Positions 25,348 through 33,143 of a DNA stretch of 64,000 nt are shown here, one piece after another. The notes below the pieces were generated by a model. That model saw nothing but the letters and a program-made list of their open reading frames with translations, searched no databases and had not been told where the DNA came from. The stretch covers positions 806,001 to 870,000 of the forward strand of contig NZ_CP013244.1 in assembly GCF_001679665.1 (NCBI RefSeq). Direction: 5' to 3'. The number at the start of each line of letters is the position of its first letter. Within the stretch, counting starts at the first letter, position 1. The translations under genes and the position numbers were made by a program. This DNA is from Candidatus Viadribacter manganicus (lineage in GTDB: Bacteria; Pseudomonadota; Alphaproteobacteria; Caulobacterales; Aquidulcibacteraceae).

Positions 25348-27279
25348 TCAGCGCAGCAAATCGGGCGGCGTAGCTTCCGCCACCAACGTCTCCTGCGCAC
25401 TCACAAGCGACATCATGTGCTGCTCTTGGCTGCCGAAGCGCCGGATAGCAACGGTGCGATCTTCCGCTTCCTTCTTACCGACCACCGCAATCACCGGAAC
25501 CTTCGCAAGCGAGTGTTCGCGGATCTTGTAGCCGACCTTCTCGTTGCGGAGATCGAGTTCGACGCGCAGCCCCGCCTGGCGAAGCGTCTTGGCGACATCT
25601 TCGGCATAGGCGTTCGCATCTGACGTGATGGTCGCGACAACCACCTGAACCGGCGCCAACCACATCGGAAACGCGCCAGCGCAGTTTTCGATCAGGATGC
25701 CGATGAAGCGTTCGAGCGATCCGAGGATCGCACGGTGCAGCATCACCGGGCGGTGCTTTTGCCCGTCCTCAGCCACGTATTCTGCATCGAGCCGATCCGG
25801 CAGCTGATAGTCGAGCTGGATCGTGCCAATCGTCCATTCGCGGCCAATGGCGTCCTTCACCGAGAAGTCGAGCTTGGGCGCATAAAATGCGCCGTCACCT
25901 TCAGCGATCACCGGTTCGACGCCGGCGGCACGCGCGGCGTTGAGCATCTGCGCTTCGGCTTTGTCCCAAAACTCGTCCGAACCCACGCGCATCTCAGGGC
26001 GCGTTGCGAGCGCGATCTTGTCGCTCGACATGCCGAAATCGGCATGGATGGATTTGGCGAGCTGGATGAAGCGCGTCGTCTCTTCTTCGATCTGGTCCTC
26101 GCGGCAGAAGATGTGCGCATCGTCCTGCGTGAACGCGCGCACGCGCATCAGGCCATGCAACGAACCTGACGGCTCATAGCGGTGGCAAGCGCCAAACTCC
26201 GCCATCCGCAGCGGCAGATCGCGATATGACTTCTGACCGAACTTGAAGATCTGCACGTGCCCGGGACAGTTCATCGGCTTCAGCGAAAGCGTCTCGCCCT
26301 CGACCGTCTCGCAGACGAACATGTTCGGACGGTACTTGTCCCAGTGCCCTGACTTTTCCCAGAACACCCGATCAAGCACCTGCGGCGTGCGCACCTCGAC
26401 ATAGCCCGCAGCTTCCAGACGGCGGCGCATGTAGGCTTCGATCGTGCGCCACAGCGTGAGGCCCTTTTCGTGCCAGAACACCATGCCGCGCCCCTCTTCC
26501 TGCATATGGAAGAGGTCCATCTGACGTCCGAGTTTGCGGTGATCACGCTTTTCAGCTTCTTCGAGACGCAGCAGATGCTCCTCGAGCTGTTTCTCGTCAG
26601 CCCAAGCCGTGCCGTAGATGCGCTGCAGCTGCTGGTTTTTCTGATCGCCGCGCCAGTAGGCGCCGGCGAGCTTCATCAGCTTGAAGGCCTTGCCGAGCTT
26701 ACCCGTCGAGGGCAGGTGCGGGCCGCGACAAAGATCGCCCCACTTGTCGCCGTGGCTGTAGATCGTGATCGCATCGCCGGGCTTGATCACTTCATCGATG
26801 GTCTCGGCTTTGTAGATCTCGCCCAGCGCTTTGAAGTGCGCGATCGCGGCCTCCTTTTCCCAGACCTTTCGAATGATCGGCAGGTCCGCGTCGACGATCT
26901 CGCGCATCCGCTTTTCGATCTTGGCGAAGTCCTCCGTTGAGAACGGCTCATCACGCGCGAAATCGTAATAGAAGCCATCTTCCGTCACGGGGCCGAAGGT
27001 AACTTGTGTGCCGGGAAAGAGCTCTTGCACGGCTTGCGCAAGAACGTGCGCCGCATCGTGGCGCAAAACTTCGAGGCCATCTGCGCTATCGCGCATGACC
27101 AGCTCAAACTTGCCGCCGCCCTCAAGCGGACGCGTCAAATCCCACCAGGCGCCGTCGATCTTCGCGGCCACGACCTTCTTGGCCAATGATTTTGAAATGC
27201 CCTCTGCGACAGCAAGCGGCGTTACGCCATCGTCGTAACTGCGCTCGGCGCCATCGGGAAACTTAAGTGAAATGCTCAT
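25348..27279 (-). CDS. thrS: Threonyl-tRNA synthetase
   Basis: Charges tRNA-Thr with threonine. 643 residues, the full bacterial length: N-terminal TGS domain (SISLKFPDGAERSYDDGVTP), editing domain with RHDAAHVLAQAVQELFPGTQ (HxxxH), class II catalytic core with the zinc cysteine in LKPMNCPGHVQIFK and the ligand region RVRAFTQDDAHIFC, and a C-terminal anticodon-binding domain (PVQVVVATITSDA). The start overlaps the end of yidD by the shared bases of ATG/TGA, so the pair is translationally coupled. Confidence 0.97.
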   Translation of the reverse strand: MSISLKFPDGAERSYDDGVTPLAVAEGISKSLAKKVVAAKIDGAWWDLTRPLEGGGKFELVMRDSADGLEVLRHDAAHVLAQAVQELFPGTQVTFGPVTEDGFYYDFARDEPFSTEDFAKIEKRMREIVDADLPIIRKVWEKEAAIAHFKALGEIYKAETIDEVIKPGDAITIYSHGDKWGDLCRGPHLPSTGKLGKAFKLMKLAGAYWRGDQKNQQLQRIYGTAWADEKQLEEHLLRLEEAEKRDHRKLGRQMDLFHMQEEGRGMVFWHEKGLTLWRTIEAYMRRRLEAAGYVEVRTPQVLDRVFWEKSGHWDKYRPNMFVCETVEGETLSLKPMNCPGHVQIFKFGQKSYRDLPLRMAEFGACHRYEPSGSLHGLMRVRAFTQDDAHIFCREDQIEEETTRFIQLAKSIHADFGMSSDKIALATRPEMRVGSDEFWDKAEAQMLNAARAAGVEPVIAEGDGAFYAPKLDFSVKDAIGREWTIGTIQLDYQLPDRLDAEYVAEDGQKHRPVMLHRAILGSLERFIGILIENCAGAFPMWLAPVQVVVATITSDANAYAEDVAKTLRQAGLRVELDLRNEKVGYKIREHSLAKVPVIAVVGKKEAEDRTVAIRRFGSQEQHMMSLVSAQETLVAEATPPDLLR

Positions 27280-27605
27280 GACTTGCTCTTATCGAGTTCA
27301 ATAGCTTCTGGCGGCGCACGATAGCCGCCCTTCCAATCGCCATATCGCCAAGGCCGCCACCACGAGTTCTTCTTGATCTCGCTCGGCGCCGGATCCCAGC
27401 CATGCCCGCCCCAGGGCGAACAACGGCAAAGACGTGCACCCGCCATCCAACTGCCGGCCCAGGCGCCATGCATGCGAACGGAGTCCGCGGCATAAGACGA
27501 ACAGGTCGGCCGGTAGCGGCACGCATTGCCGATCAACGGCGAAAGCGTCCACTTATACAGCTGGATAAGGCCAAGAAGGCCCCGCGCAGGAATGCTCGGC
27601 GACAT
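27276..27605 (-). CDS. yidD: Membrane protein insertion efficiency factor YidD
   Basis: Small inner-membrane-associated protein assisting YidC-dependent membrane insertion. 109 residues from the ATG at 27605. The signature is intact: LIQLYKWTLSPLIGNACRY, RPTCSSYAADSVRMHGAWAG, then RLCRCSPWGGHGWDPAP. It has a longer C-terminal tail (KKNSWWRPWRYGDWKGGYRA) than many YidD proteins. It overlaps thrS; in many alphaproteobacteria yidD sits near tRNA-synthetase or rnpA genes. Confidence 0.93.
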   Translation of the reverse strand: MSPSIPARGLLGLIQLYKWTLSPLIGNACRYRPTCSSYAADSVRMHGAWAGSWMAGARLCRCSPWGGHGWDPAPSEIKKNSWWRPWRYGDWKGGYRAPPEAIELDKSKS

Positions 27606-27752
27606 GACAACTACAGCGATTTGTTGGTTCTGGACCGGGGCCAAGCGCAGCCGCTGCGGCGCGCCCGATCTCGCGCCGCCGGCTTTAGTAGGTAGTCGTC
27701 GTGAGGAAACGCCGGTTCATGACGCTTGTTATAAGCGCTTCGGCGGTTTGGC

Positions 27753-28079
27753 TCAACCCTGGCCGGATGCCCGATCGACACGGCGGCACTGCACGATCGT
27801 GAACGCGCCCCAGCACTCCAAGTACGCGGCGCCCGGCATATCGAGCGTGTATTTCGAGGCGAGGTAAAGCGTCTCATAGCGCCCCTGACCCGCCATCATG
27901 CCAGTGACGAAATCGACGACGCCATCGAGCGAGATGCCGGTTTGCGCCTGCACCTCGCCCGTCTCTTCTTGCGTCTGCGTTTGCAGGAAGGCTTGCGCTG
28001 CTTCCTCATGCGCATCGCGCACCGGCACGGTGAAATACGCAGCGGCGCCGATGATGATCAGGAGGAGAAGCAGGCGCAT
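27753..28079 (-). CDS. Small exported/membrane protein with CWGAF motif (copy A)
   Basis: 108 residues. An N-terminal hydrophobic segment RLLLLLIIIGAAAYFTVPV is followed by a soluble domain that ends in YLASKYTLDMPG and YLECWGAFTIVQCRR. The paralogue just upstream (28083-28373) shares the same layout and the (A/S)KY...CWGAFTxVQCxR motif, with two cysteines six residues apart. The three-base gap shows one operon. Function unknown; probably a periplasmic-facing anchored protein with one disulfide. Confidence 0.7.
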   Translation of the reverse strand: MRLLLLLIIIGAAAYFTVPVRDAHEEAAQAFLQTQTQEETGEVQAQTGISLDGVVDFVTGMMAGQGRYETLYLASKYTLDMPGAAYLECWGAFTIVQCRRVDRASGQG

Positions 28080-28082
28080 CTT

Positions 28083-28373
28083 TTAGCCACCCGTACGCGT
28101 GTCAGCGGCGCGGTTGCATTGCACTTGCGTGAATGCGCCCCAGCAGGTCACGACCGGCTGATTGTCCAGCGTCACATTGTACTTCGCGGCGACATAGTAG
28201 TTGTCGTAGGCGCGATCGCCGGCAAGCGTCGTCGCGACGCTCTCAAAACCTTCGCTTACGCTCTGCGGATCGCTCAGCACCGCATTTGCCGCTTCACGCA
28301 TCACAGCCTCTTCCGGCCGGGTGAAGTAGCCGGCGACGCCAGCGATAATCAAAAGCAGCACAATCCATTTCAT
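28083..28373 (-). CDS. Small exported/membrane protein with CWGAF motif (copy B)
   Basis: 96 residues, paralogue of the next gene on this strand. MKWIVLLLIIAGVAGYF is a membrane anchor or uncleaved signal. The soluble part has NYYVAAKYNVTLDNQPVV then TCWGAFTQVQCNRAADTR. GGAGGACGC precedes the ATG. The pair looks like a recent local duplication, diverged mostly in the linker. No known family can be named with confidence; weak resemblance to small DUF4359-like proteins is noted only as a possibility. Confidence 0.7.
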   Translation of the reverse strand: MKWIVLLLIIAGVAGYFTRPEEAVMREAANAVLSDPQSVSEGFESVATTLAGDRAYDNYYVAAKYNVTLDNQPVVTCWGAFTQVQCNRAADTRTGG

Positions 28374-28440
28374 ACTTGCGTCCTCCCAGGGCTCCCCAAG
28401 CGACTGAAGCTAGCTGCTATTTGCGCCGCCCGGAAGCCGA

Positions 28441-28845
28441 TCAGGTCGCTTTGCGACGCTTCGGAACCGCAGGCGGCGCGAAAGCGGCCGAGAGTTTCTT
28501 CGGCGCCACGGCCCGCCAGCTTTCATCTAGATAATCGATCAGCTTTGGCATGGGCGGCTTCGCCTTGGCGGTGAAACGGAAGGTGATCCAGCCGGCGCGG
28601 CCAAGGCCATACTCGGTGCGCTGCGCACCTTTGACCGCAAGCGCCTCATCGTTGCGGAACGGCAGCTTCATCGAAGCCGACCAGCCGCCCTTTTCGTCCT
28701 CGCCCATGAACAAGAAGGCCTTCTTGCCAGCGACTTTGAAAGCGTTGTGACCCCACGGGAAGTCCTCAACCGTTTCGGGAAACGCGAGGGCGGCCTTGCG
28801 CAATTCCTTCGCCAACGCGTGCTTTAGTTTTACCGTGGCGCTCAT
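28441..28845 (-). CDS. MmcQ/YjbR family protein
   Basis: 134 residues from the ATG at 28845. MmcQ/YjbR proteins share a cysteine-rich-type alpha/beta fold and are of unclear function. Visible pattern: ALAFPETVEDFPWGHNAFKV, KKAFLFMGEDEKGG, ASMKLPFRNDEAL, then GRAGWITFRFTAKA and the C-terminal LIDYLDESWRAVAPKK. The start overlaps the end of the upstream lipoprotein gene (ATGA-type), so it belongs to the same operon as the lipoprotein and the NifU-like gene. Confidence 0.85.
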   Translation of the reverse strand: MSATVKLKHALAKELRKAALAFPETVEDFPWGHNAFKVAGKKAFLFMGEDEKGGWSASMKLPFRNDEALAVKGAQRTEYGLGRAGWITFRFTAKAKPPMPKLIDYLDESWRAVAPKKLSAAFAPPAVPKRRKAT

Positions 28846-29162
28846 GGCTGCGCGCCCATGCAATGGCGATTGTTCACTGCGCTCACGATTTCAGCATTGA
28901 TCTGGACAATAATGACATCGAAGCATGACGCGAACGCGTGCAGCGCGCTGCTACATTCGCTCATCGTCGCGCTATGGTGACATTGAAAATCCTGCGCTGT
29001 GAGATCGGCGATGAGCGCCGCCGGCAATTCATGCGGCTCGTAGCGGCTCGCAACATAGCCTTGCGCATCAATCAATAAGGCTGTCGTCGAAAAAGGTTCG
29101 CGCGGAGCCGGAGCGCTGGCGCACGCAGCGAGCGCTGCAACCAACACCAAACCGCGGATCAC
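28842..29162 (-). CDS. Small four-cysteine lipoprotein (family member 1)
   Basis: 106 residues. MIRGLVLVAALAAC gives a lipoprotein signal with the lipidated Cys at 14. The mature part has VASRYEPHELPAAL then FQC (C61), C70, C80 and a late Cys in NNRHCMG (C101). This spacing, the R-Y/F before a helix, and the late C-G mark recur in the lipoproteins at 30135-30587 and 30593-31039. It overlaps the upstream NifU-like gene and the downstream YjbR-like gene, so all three are coupled. Function unknown. Confidence 0.75.
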   Translation of the reverse strand: MIRGLVLVAALAACASAPAPREPFSTTALLIDAQGYVASRYEPHELPAALIADLTAQDFQCHHSATMSECSSALHAFASCFDVIIVQINAEIVSAVNNRHCMGAQP

Positions 29163-29590
29163 GTGACCTTCTTCTGGGCTTGATCCAGCGCTTCAACGGC
29201 GGCGTCAAAGGCCAACATCGTCGAGGCATGACGTGCAGGATAGTCGCGAACGCCCTCAAGGTGACGCAGCTCCCAAAAGCGTCCAACCGGCGGCGGTCCT
29301 TCGCCCTTGAGCATGGCGCGCAATGCGTCGCGCGCATCTTTGATCTCTTTCGGCGTTGCGCCAATGGCATGCATGGCGAGCACGCCTGTCGCCGCTTGAC
29401 CGAGCGCGCAGGCCTTAGGGTGCACCGCGATCCGGTTCACGACGCCATCCTGCAAGCCGAGTTCAACGGTCACCACCGAGCCGCAAACGCGGCTGACCTT
29501 CGTCGCCGCCCCATCGGGCGCATCAACGCGACCCACGTGGGGGATATCGGCGGCCAATTCCATGATCCGCGGGTGGTAGAGGTCGTCCAT
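29159..29590 (-). CDS. NifU/IscU-like iron-sulfur scaffold homologue
   Basis: 143 residues with the NifU N-terminal fold. LYHPRIMELAADIPHVGRVD begins it, GSVVTVELGLQDGVVNRIAV follows the first Cys (VCGS), and the second Cys lies in HPKACALGQAATGVL. The third cysteine of classical IscU is not obvious; the region ends RHASTMLAFDAAVEALDQ. This alphaproteobacterial type may be a scaffold or a regulator rather than a true IscU. It opens an overlapping three-gene operon with a lipoprotein and a YjbR-like protein. Confidence 0.85.
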   Translation of the reverse strand: MDDLYHPRIMELAADIPHVGRVDAPDGAATKVSRVCGSVVTVELGLQDGVVNRIAVHPKACALGQAATGVLAMHAIGATPKEIKDARDALRAMLKGEGPPPVGRFWELRHLEGVRDYPARHASTMLAFDAAVEALDQAQKKVT

Positions 29591-29654
29591 TCGCCCTTAT
29601 GTGGCCTTCCTTCGCGGGCAAGCAACGGGCAAAATCATCCGGTTGGAGCCGCCT

Positions 29655-30155
29655 ATGTTGAGACGCACCCTGTTGATCAGCGCGCTTGGTGCTTGGCCAG
29701 CGACGGCGTTCGCACAGGCAGAGCAACCGGCCGCGCCGCGCGCGCAAACACCTGCTGGCCGGCCCGCGCCAATCACGCCCCAGAACGCGCTCGAATATGC
29801 GTTCGTGTCAGCGCTCACCAACGAGAATATGCGCCCCATCTTTCGGCGCTATCTGATGGAGACTCACGTCGCGCTCGCGCTCTCAGCGGCCGGTGAAGAT
29901 TCGCCGCCGCGTGAGCTGCGCGTCCGCGAGGGATTCACAGCTGGGGCGATTTTCACCAGCGAACAGCGCCTAACCGATGCGCTCGGCGCGAATGCGCCGC
30001 ACATCATGATCAATGGTCGCGCAGCTTTGACGCGGCTCGTCGGCAAGAATGTCGTGATCAATCCGGGCTACGTGCCGATGCTGACGCTCGAGCCCACCGA
30101 CGTCGCGGCTTATTTGATGACGCCGGGCGAAGCCTCAGCCGGGCCCACCCAATAG
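29655..30155 (+). CDS. Exported SseB-like protein
   Basis: 166 residues. The start is the ATG at 29655. MLRRTLLISALGAWPATAFAQ is a signal peptide with an AFA-Q type cleavage site; a Pro/Ala-rich linker follows. The rest matches the SseB N-terminal domain pattern: NALEYAFVSALTNENMRPIF, FTSEQRLTDAL, NGRAALTRLVGKNVVINPGY and LEPTDVAAYL. SseB-domain proteins are normally cytoplasmic and of unclear function, so the signal peptide is unusual. Its 3' end overlaps the convergent lipoprotein gene by 21 nt. Confidence 0.7.
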   Translation: MLRRTLLISALGAWPATAFAQAEQPAAPRAQTPAGRPAPITPQNALEYAFVSALTNENMRPIFRRYLMETHVALALSAAGEDSPPRELRVREGFTAGAIFTSEQRLTDALGANAPHIMINGRAALTRLVGKNVVINPGYVPMLTLEPTDVAAYLMTPGEASAGPTQ

Positions 30156-30587
30156 GCCATCGCTGCCGCAGCGGCGATCATAAAGCCCACGCGTGCGCGC
30201 AAGGCGCCCATCGCCGCTCGTATCGAACAAATGGACCTGCCACGTGTGCGTGCAGCCGTTCGCGGTCGTTGTCTTGCGGCAGACTTGCGCCGGCGGATCG
30301 CCGCGATTGCCTTCGGCGCGCGGCGGCGCCGCTGTGCAATTAAAATCGTTCCTGCGCAAATCACCGGACACCGAAGCAATCTGCAAACCAGCGCCGTAGC
30401 GGCTCGTAACGCCCTGCTGGAATGTTTCGAGCGTCGCAGCTTCAGAGGCATTGCGCCAATCACCCAGGTTCACGGGCGTCGCCGGAATCGTCGCGGGGCC
30501 CGCCGGTTCCGTGACGCCGCCCGGCAGCGTGGCGCAGGCGCCCAAAAGCAGCGCGAGGCTAACGGTGATCGTGCGTGCGTACTTCAT
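30135..30587 (-). CDS. Small four-cysteine lipoprotein (family member 2)
   Basis: 150 residues from the ATG at 30587; a GTG at 30596 overlapping the upstream stop is possible. TITVSLALLLGAC is a lipoprotein signal (C18). After a Pro/Ala linker come NLGDWRNASEAATLETFQQG, VTSRYGAG, DFNC (C84), C103, C112 and C140 (RRCGS). The GDWR-A and SRY segments align with its neighbour's GQWRQA and RQRF. The gene overlaps or abuts family member 3 upstream, forming an operon. Function unknown. Confidence 0.75.
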   Translation of the reverse strand: MKYARTITVSLALLLGACATLPGGVTEPAGPATIPATPVNLGDWRNASEAATLETFQQGVTSRYGAGLQIASVSGDLRRNDFNCTAAPPRAEGNRGDPPAQVCRKTTTANGCTHTWQVHLFDTSGDGRLARTRGLYDRRCGSDGLLGGPG

Positions 30588-30592
30588 ATCCC

Positions 30593-31039
30593 TCACCTAT
30601 TCGCGCCGAGGCACATCTGCTCGAACCCGGCCACAGGTTCGCGCGCGCCGCGCTCGAGCACAACATACCAGTCAAACGCACATTGGCGCTCCATGATTTC
30701 GATGCGACAGTCGAGCCGGCGCTCGTCTTCACAAGCAAAGCCGTTGGCCTCCAGGCTGGCGCGGAGTTCGGCGTTGGTCTGGCCGGCAAAGCGTTGGCGG
30801 ATCTGGGTCTGGAAGGCGGGCGCATAGACGCCCGGATCGGCCTGGCGCCATTGGCCGAAATCGATGCCGCCACGGGCTGGGCCCTCGGGCGGCGCTGACA
30901 GCGCTCTCTCGGTCGGCGGCGGCAATGCTTGCCCACGTTGGACCGGAAACGGCGAGGCCTCGCTTGCCGGCTCGCCACCACCGCCACCCGTGGCGCAGGC
31001 GCCCAAGAGCGCAACCATTGCAATCACCAATACCCGCAT
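30593..31039 (-). CDS. Small four-cysteine lipoprotein (family member 3)
   Basis: 148 residues. MRVLVIAMVALLGAC is a textbook lipoprotein signal (C15), followed by a Gly-rich and Pro-rich linker of about 45 residues. The domain reads IDFGQWRQADPGVYAPAF, IRQRFAGQTNAELRASL, then GFAC (C103), C111, C120 and a late QMCLG (C143). An aromatic strand after C120 (AFDWYVVLE) matches HTWQVHLF in member 2 and FDVIIVQI in member 1. Function unknown; probably periplasmic with two disulfides. Confidence 0.78.
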   Translation of the reverse strand: MRVLVIAMVALLGACATGGGGGEPASEASPFPVQRGQALPPPTERALSAPPEGPARGGIDFGQWRQADPGVYAPAFQTQIRQRFAGQTNAELRASLEANGFACEDERRLDCRIEIMERQCAFDWYVVLERGAREPVAGFEQMCLGANR

Positions 31040-31140
31040 GCGTGTGTCCTTGATCCCGCGTCCGGGTGCTTAGTCGGGCGAGCGGGCATCTTCAAGGCGG
31101 CTCACCCCAACGCGCGCCGCGCCCATGCTAAGAGCGGCTA

Positions 31141-31602
31141 ATGACACCAAAGAACGAAAAGCGCGCGCCAACGCGGGCGGAGGGCAAGTGCCTGTGCGGC
31201 GCAGTCGTGGTGGCGATTACCGCGCCCGCGCAATGGGCCTGGCACGACCACTCTGCGTCTACGCGCCGCGCACACGGCGCCGCTTACGCGACCTATGTCG
31301 GCTCCTGGGCAAGCCGGTTCCGCTTCCTGCAAGGCGAGGACAATCTCACGCGCTACGAAGACAAAGAACGCGGCGGCGTACGCAGCTTTTGCTCGACTTG
31401 CGGCTCGCCCGTTACGTTCCAGCGCAACAAGCAGAACATCAATATTCCACGCGCGCTGTTCTCAAGCGGCGTCGGACGCGAACCGCGCTACCACATCGCC
31501 ATCGATGAGATGCAGGAATGGACCTATCTCGGCGAAAAGCTTGGGCCGTTAAAGGGCTATCCCGGCGTCGTTTGGACCGGCGCCAAAAAGAAGCGCGCGT
31601 GA
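31141..31602 (+). CDS. GFA-fold protein lacking the second zinc-site cysteines
   Basis: 153 residues with the Mss4-like GFA fold of glutathione-dependent formaldehyde-activating proteins. The structural zinc cysteines are present: C17-L-C19 (KCLCGAVVV) and C84-S-T-C87 (FCSTCGSP). The second site, usually CHCxxC around residue 35-40, is replaced by WHDHSASTRRAHG, so its cysteines are absent. The enzyme-type activity is therefore unlikely or altered. The C-terminus TYLGEKLGPLKGYPGVVW is well ordered. Convergent with the carotenoid oxygenase four bases away. Confidence 0.8.
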   Translation: MTPKNEKRAPTRAEGKCLCGAVVVAITAPAQWAWHDHSASTRRAHGAAYATYVGSWASRFRFLQGEDNLTRYEDKERGGVRSFCSTCGSPVTFQRNKQNINIPRALFSSGVGREPRYHIAIDEMQEWTYLGEKLGPLKGYPGVVWTGAKKKRA

Positions 31603-31606
31603 CGAT

Positions 31607-33061
31607 CTATCGCGTCATACGATCCGCCGCCAACCAACAGGCGTGAAAACCTGAAGGCACGCGGATCGGCACTTCGAGCTGGGCGACCGGGCCATCACCA
31701 ATGGCTCTCGCATCGAAAATATCGAGCGTTTCGCGGTTGAGTTTTTCGTTCCACTGGAACGCTACGACATAGCCGTCATCCTCCGCCACATAATCGTCCG
31801 CTGCCGCGAACCATGGCTCGGAATAGTAGCTGTGCGCTGGACTGTCCGACCATGCGCCCAAGCTTTCGCCGGTATCGAGGTCGCACTTGCGCACGCCGTA
31901 CCATTGCAGCGTCCGCGTCTCGGAGTGATCGACGAAGTAACCAAAGCGCGTGCGCCGGCCCGAGAGGCGGCTGTTATAGGTCGGGAATTCGATGTTCCGA
32001 TCCGCATCGAGCATCTCTTCGCTGGTTTGCCCAGTGCGCATATTCATGCGCCATACCCAAAGCCGCGCGTGCATCACCAGTTCGGCGACATCGCGCGCGG
32101 TGCGGACAGCATCGATTTCACCGTTCTGATCGAGGACAGGCATGTAGCGGCAGCCGCTCATGACCACCCAATCACCTTCCTCCCAAGCGTTGACCACGTG
32201 ATAGATGAAGCACGGTGAGAATTCGAACCAACGGATCGAGTCTGCCGCGCCGTAGCGTGGAATGACGCCCAGCCGCGCCGGCAATGAAGGGTCGAATTTG
32301 ACCTTGTGACGCCCAAGCGCAAAAGCGCTCTCCTCATACAACATCGGCAGATCGTGGAGGATCGAGTAGTGCTCGGTGATCGCCATATCGTGCGGCAGAC
32401 GTGCGCCGGGCAAATCGATCGGCACGAAGTGCTTCAGCTTCCGGTCGGGCCCGACGACTCCGTAATGCATGTACGGCGCCTCAGCGCCGTAGTCGAAAAA
32501 CATGAGCTCATCGGTCAATTCATCGACTTTGGCGTGCGCGGAAATGGCGCCGCCGCTTGCCAATACGCCGGGGCATTTGCCCTTGGTCTCGAGTGTGACG
32601 GGGTCGATTTCGTAGGCGTCGCCGGAGAGGTACCAAAGCGCCAGAACCCGCCCACCCTGCGCGACCAAATCGGTGTTCGCTGTGTCCTTCAGCGGCTTAT
32701 CCGAGCCCTTGCGCGTCTCGCGCACGCCGACATGAAGACTTCTGCCGGCAGCGTCCTCGTTCTTCCACGCGTCGGTGCGGACCCAGCGATTGCGGTAGGT
32801 GACTTCGCCATTCTCGAAGCGCGCTGCGTGGATCATGCCGTCGCCATCGAACGGATGATATCGGCCTGTCGGTTCGAAGCGGATGTTAGGCCCGGCGCGC
32901 AAATAGACGCCGTTCAGATCGGCAGGCACCTTGCCCGACAGCACTTTCAGCTTTTGCGGGCCGAACTCGCCGCCGAGCGGTGCGAAATTGTTCATGAGCC
33001 CAGGGCCGTACGCATCGCCGTAGGGCGCCAAGCTGTCTTCAAACACTGCCAGCTGGGTCAT
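31607..33061 (-). CDS. Carotenoid cleavage oxygenase (RPE65/lignostilbene dioxygenase family)
   Basis: Non-haem Fe(II) dioxygenase cleaving a carotenoid or stilbene-like double bond. 484 residues, a normal length. Four metal histidines of the seven-bladed propeller are visible: H176 (SAHAKVD), H224 (LPHDMAI), H288 (IYHVVNA) and H473 (SGFHACW). LRAGPNIRFEPTGRYHPFDG is the family N-terminus. AAGGAGGATC gives a strong ribosome-binding site before 33061. A FixK/FNR-type palindrome lies 51 bp upstream, suggesting oxygen-linked control. Product (apocarotenal or aryl aldehyde) cannot be told. Confidence 0.9.
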   Translation of the reverse strand: MTQLAVFEDSLAPYGDAYGPGLMNNFAPLGGEFGPQKLKVLSGKVPADLNGVYLRAGPNIRFEPTGRYHPFDGDGMIHAARFENGEVTYRNRWVRTDAWKNEDAAGRSLHVGVRETRKGSDKPLKDTANTDLVAQGGRVLALWYLSGDAYEIDPVTLETKGKCPGVLASGGAISAHAKVDELTDELMFFDYGAEAPYMHYGVVGPDRKLKHFVPIDLPGARLPHDMAITEHYSILHDLPMLYEESAFALGRHKVKFDPSLPARLGVIPRYGAADSIRWFEFSPCFIYHVVNAWEEGDWVVMSGCRYMPVLDQNGEIDAVRTARDVAELVMHARLWVWRMNMRTGQTSEEMLDADRNIEFPTYNSRLSGRRTRFGYFVDHSETRTLQWYGVRKCDLDTGESLGAWSDSPAHSYYSEPWFAAADDYVAEDDGYVVAFQWNEKLNRETLDIFDARAIGDGPVAQLEVPIRVPSGFHACWLAADRMTR

Positions 33062-33111
33062 GCCGATCCTCCTTGTCCATCACTTGCGTAACCGGACTGA
33101 ATGAATCGGCC

Positions 33112-33125
33112 TTGATCGAGATCAA
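33112..33125. promoter_or_regulatory. FixK/FNR-type box
   Basis: TTGATCGAGATCAA matches the TTGAT-N4-ATCAA half-site pair exactly, and also the extended TTGATC-N2-GATCAA form usual for FixK/FnrL sites. It is 51-64 bp upstream of the carotenoid oxygenase start on the minus strand. It lies between genes, not inside a coding region. Confidence 0.7.
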
Positions 33126-33143
33126 TAGCGACGCTGGCCGCGA

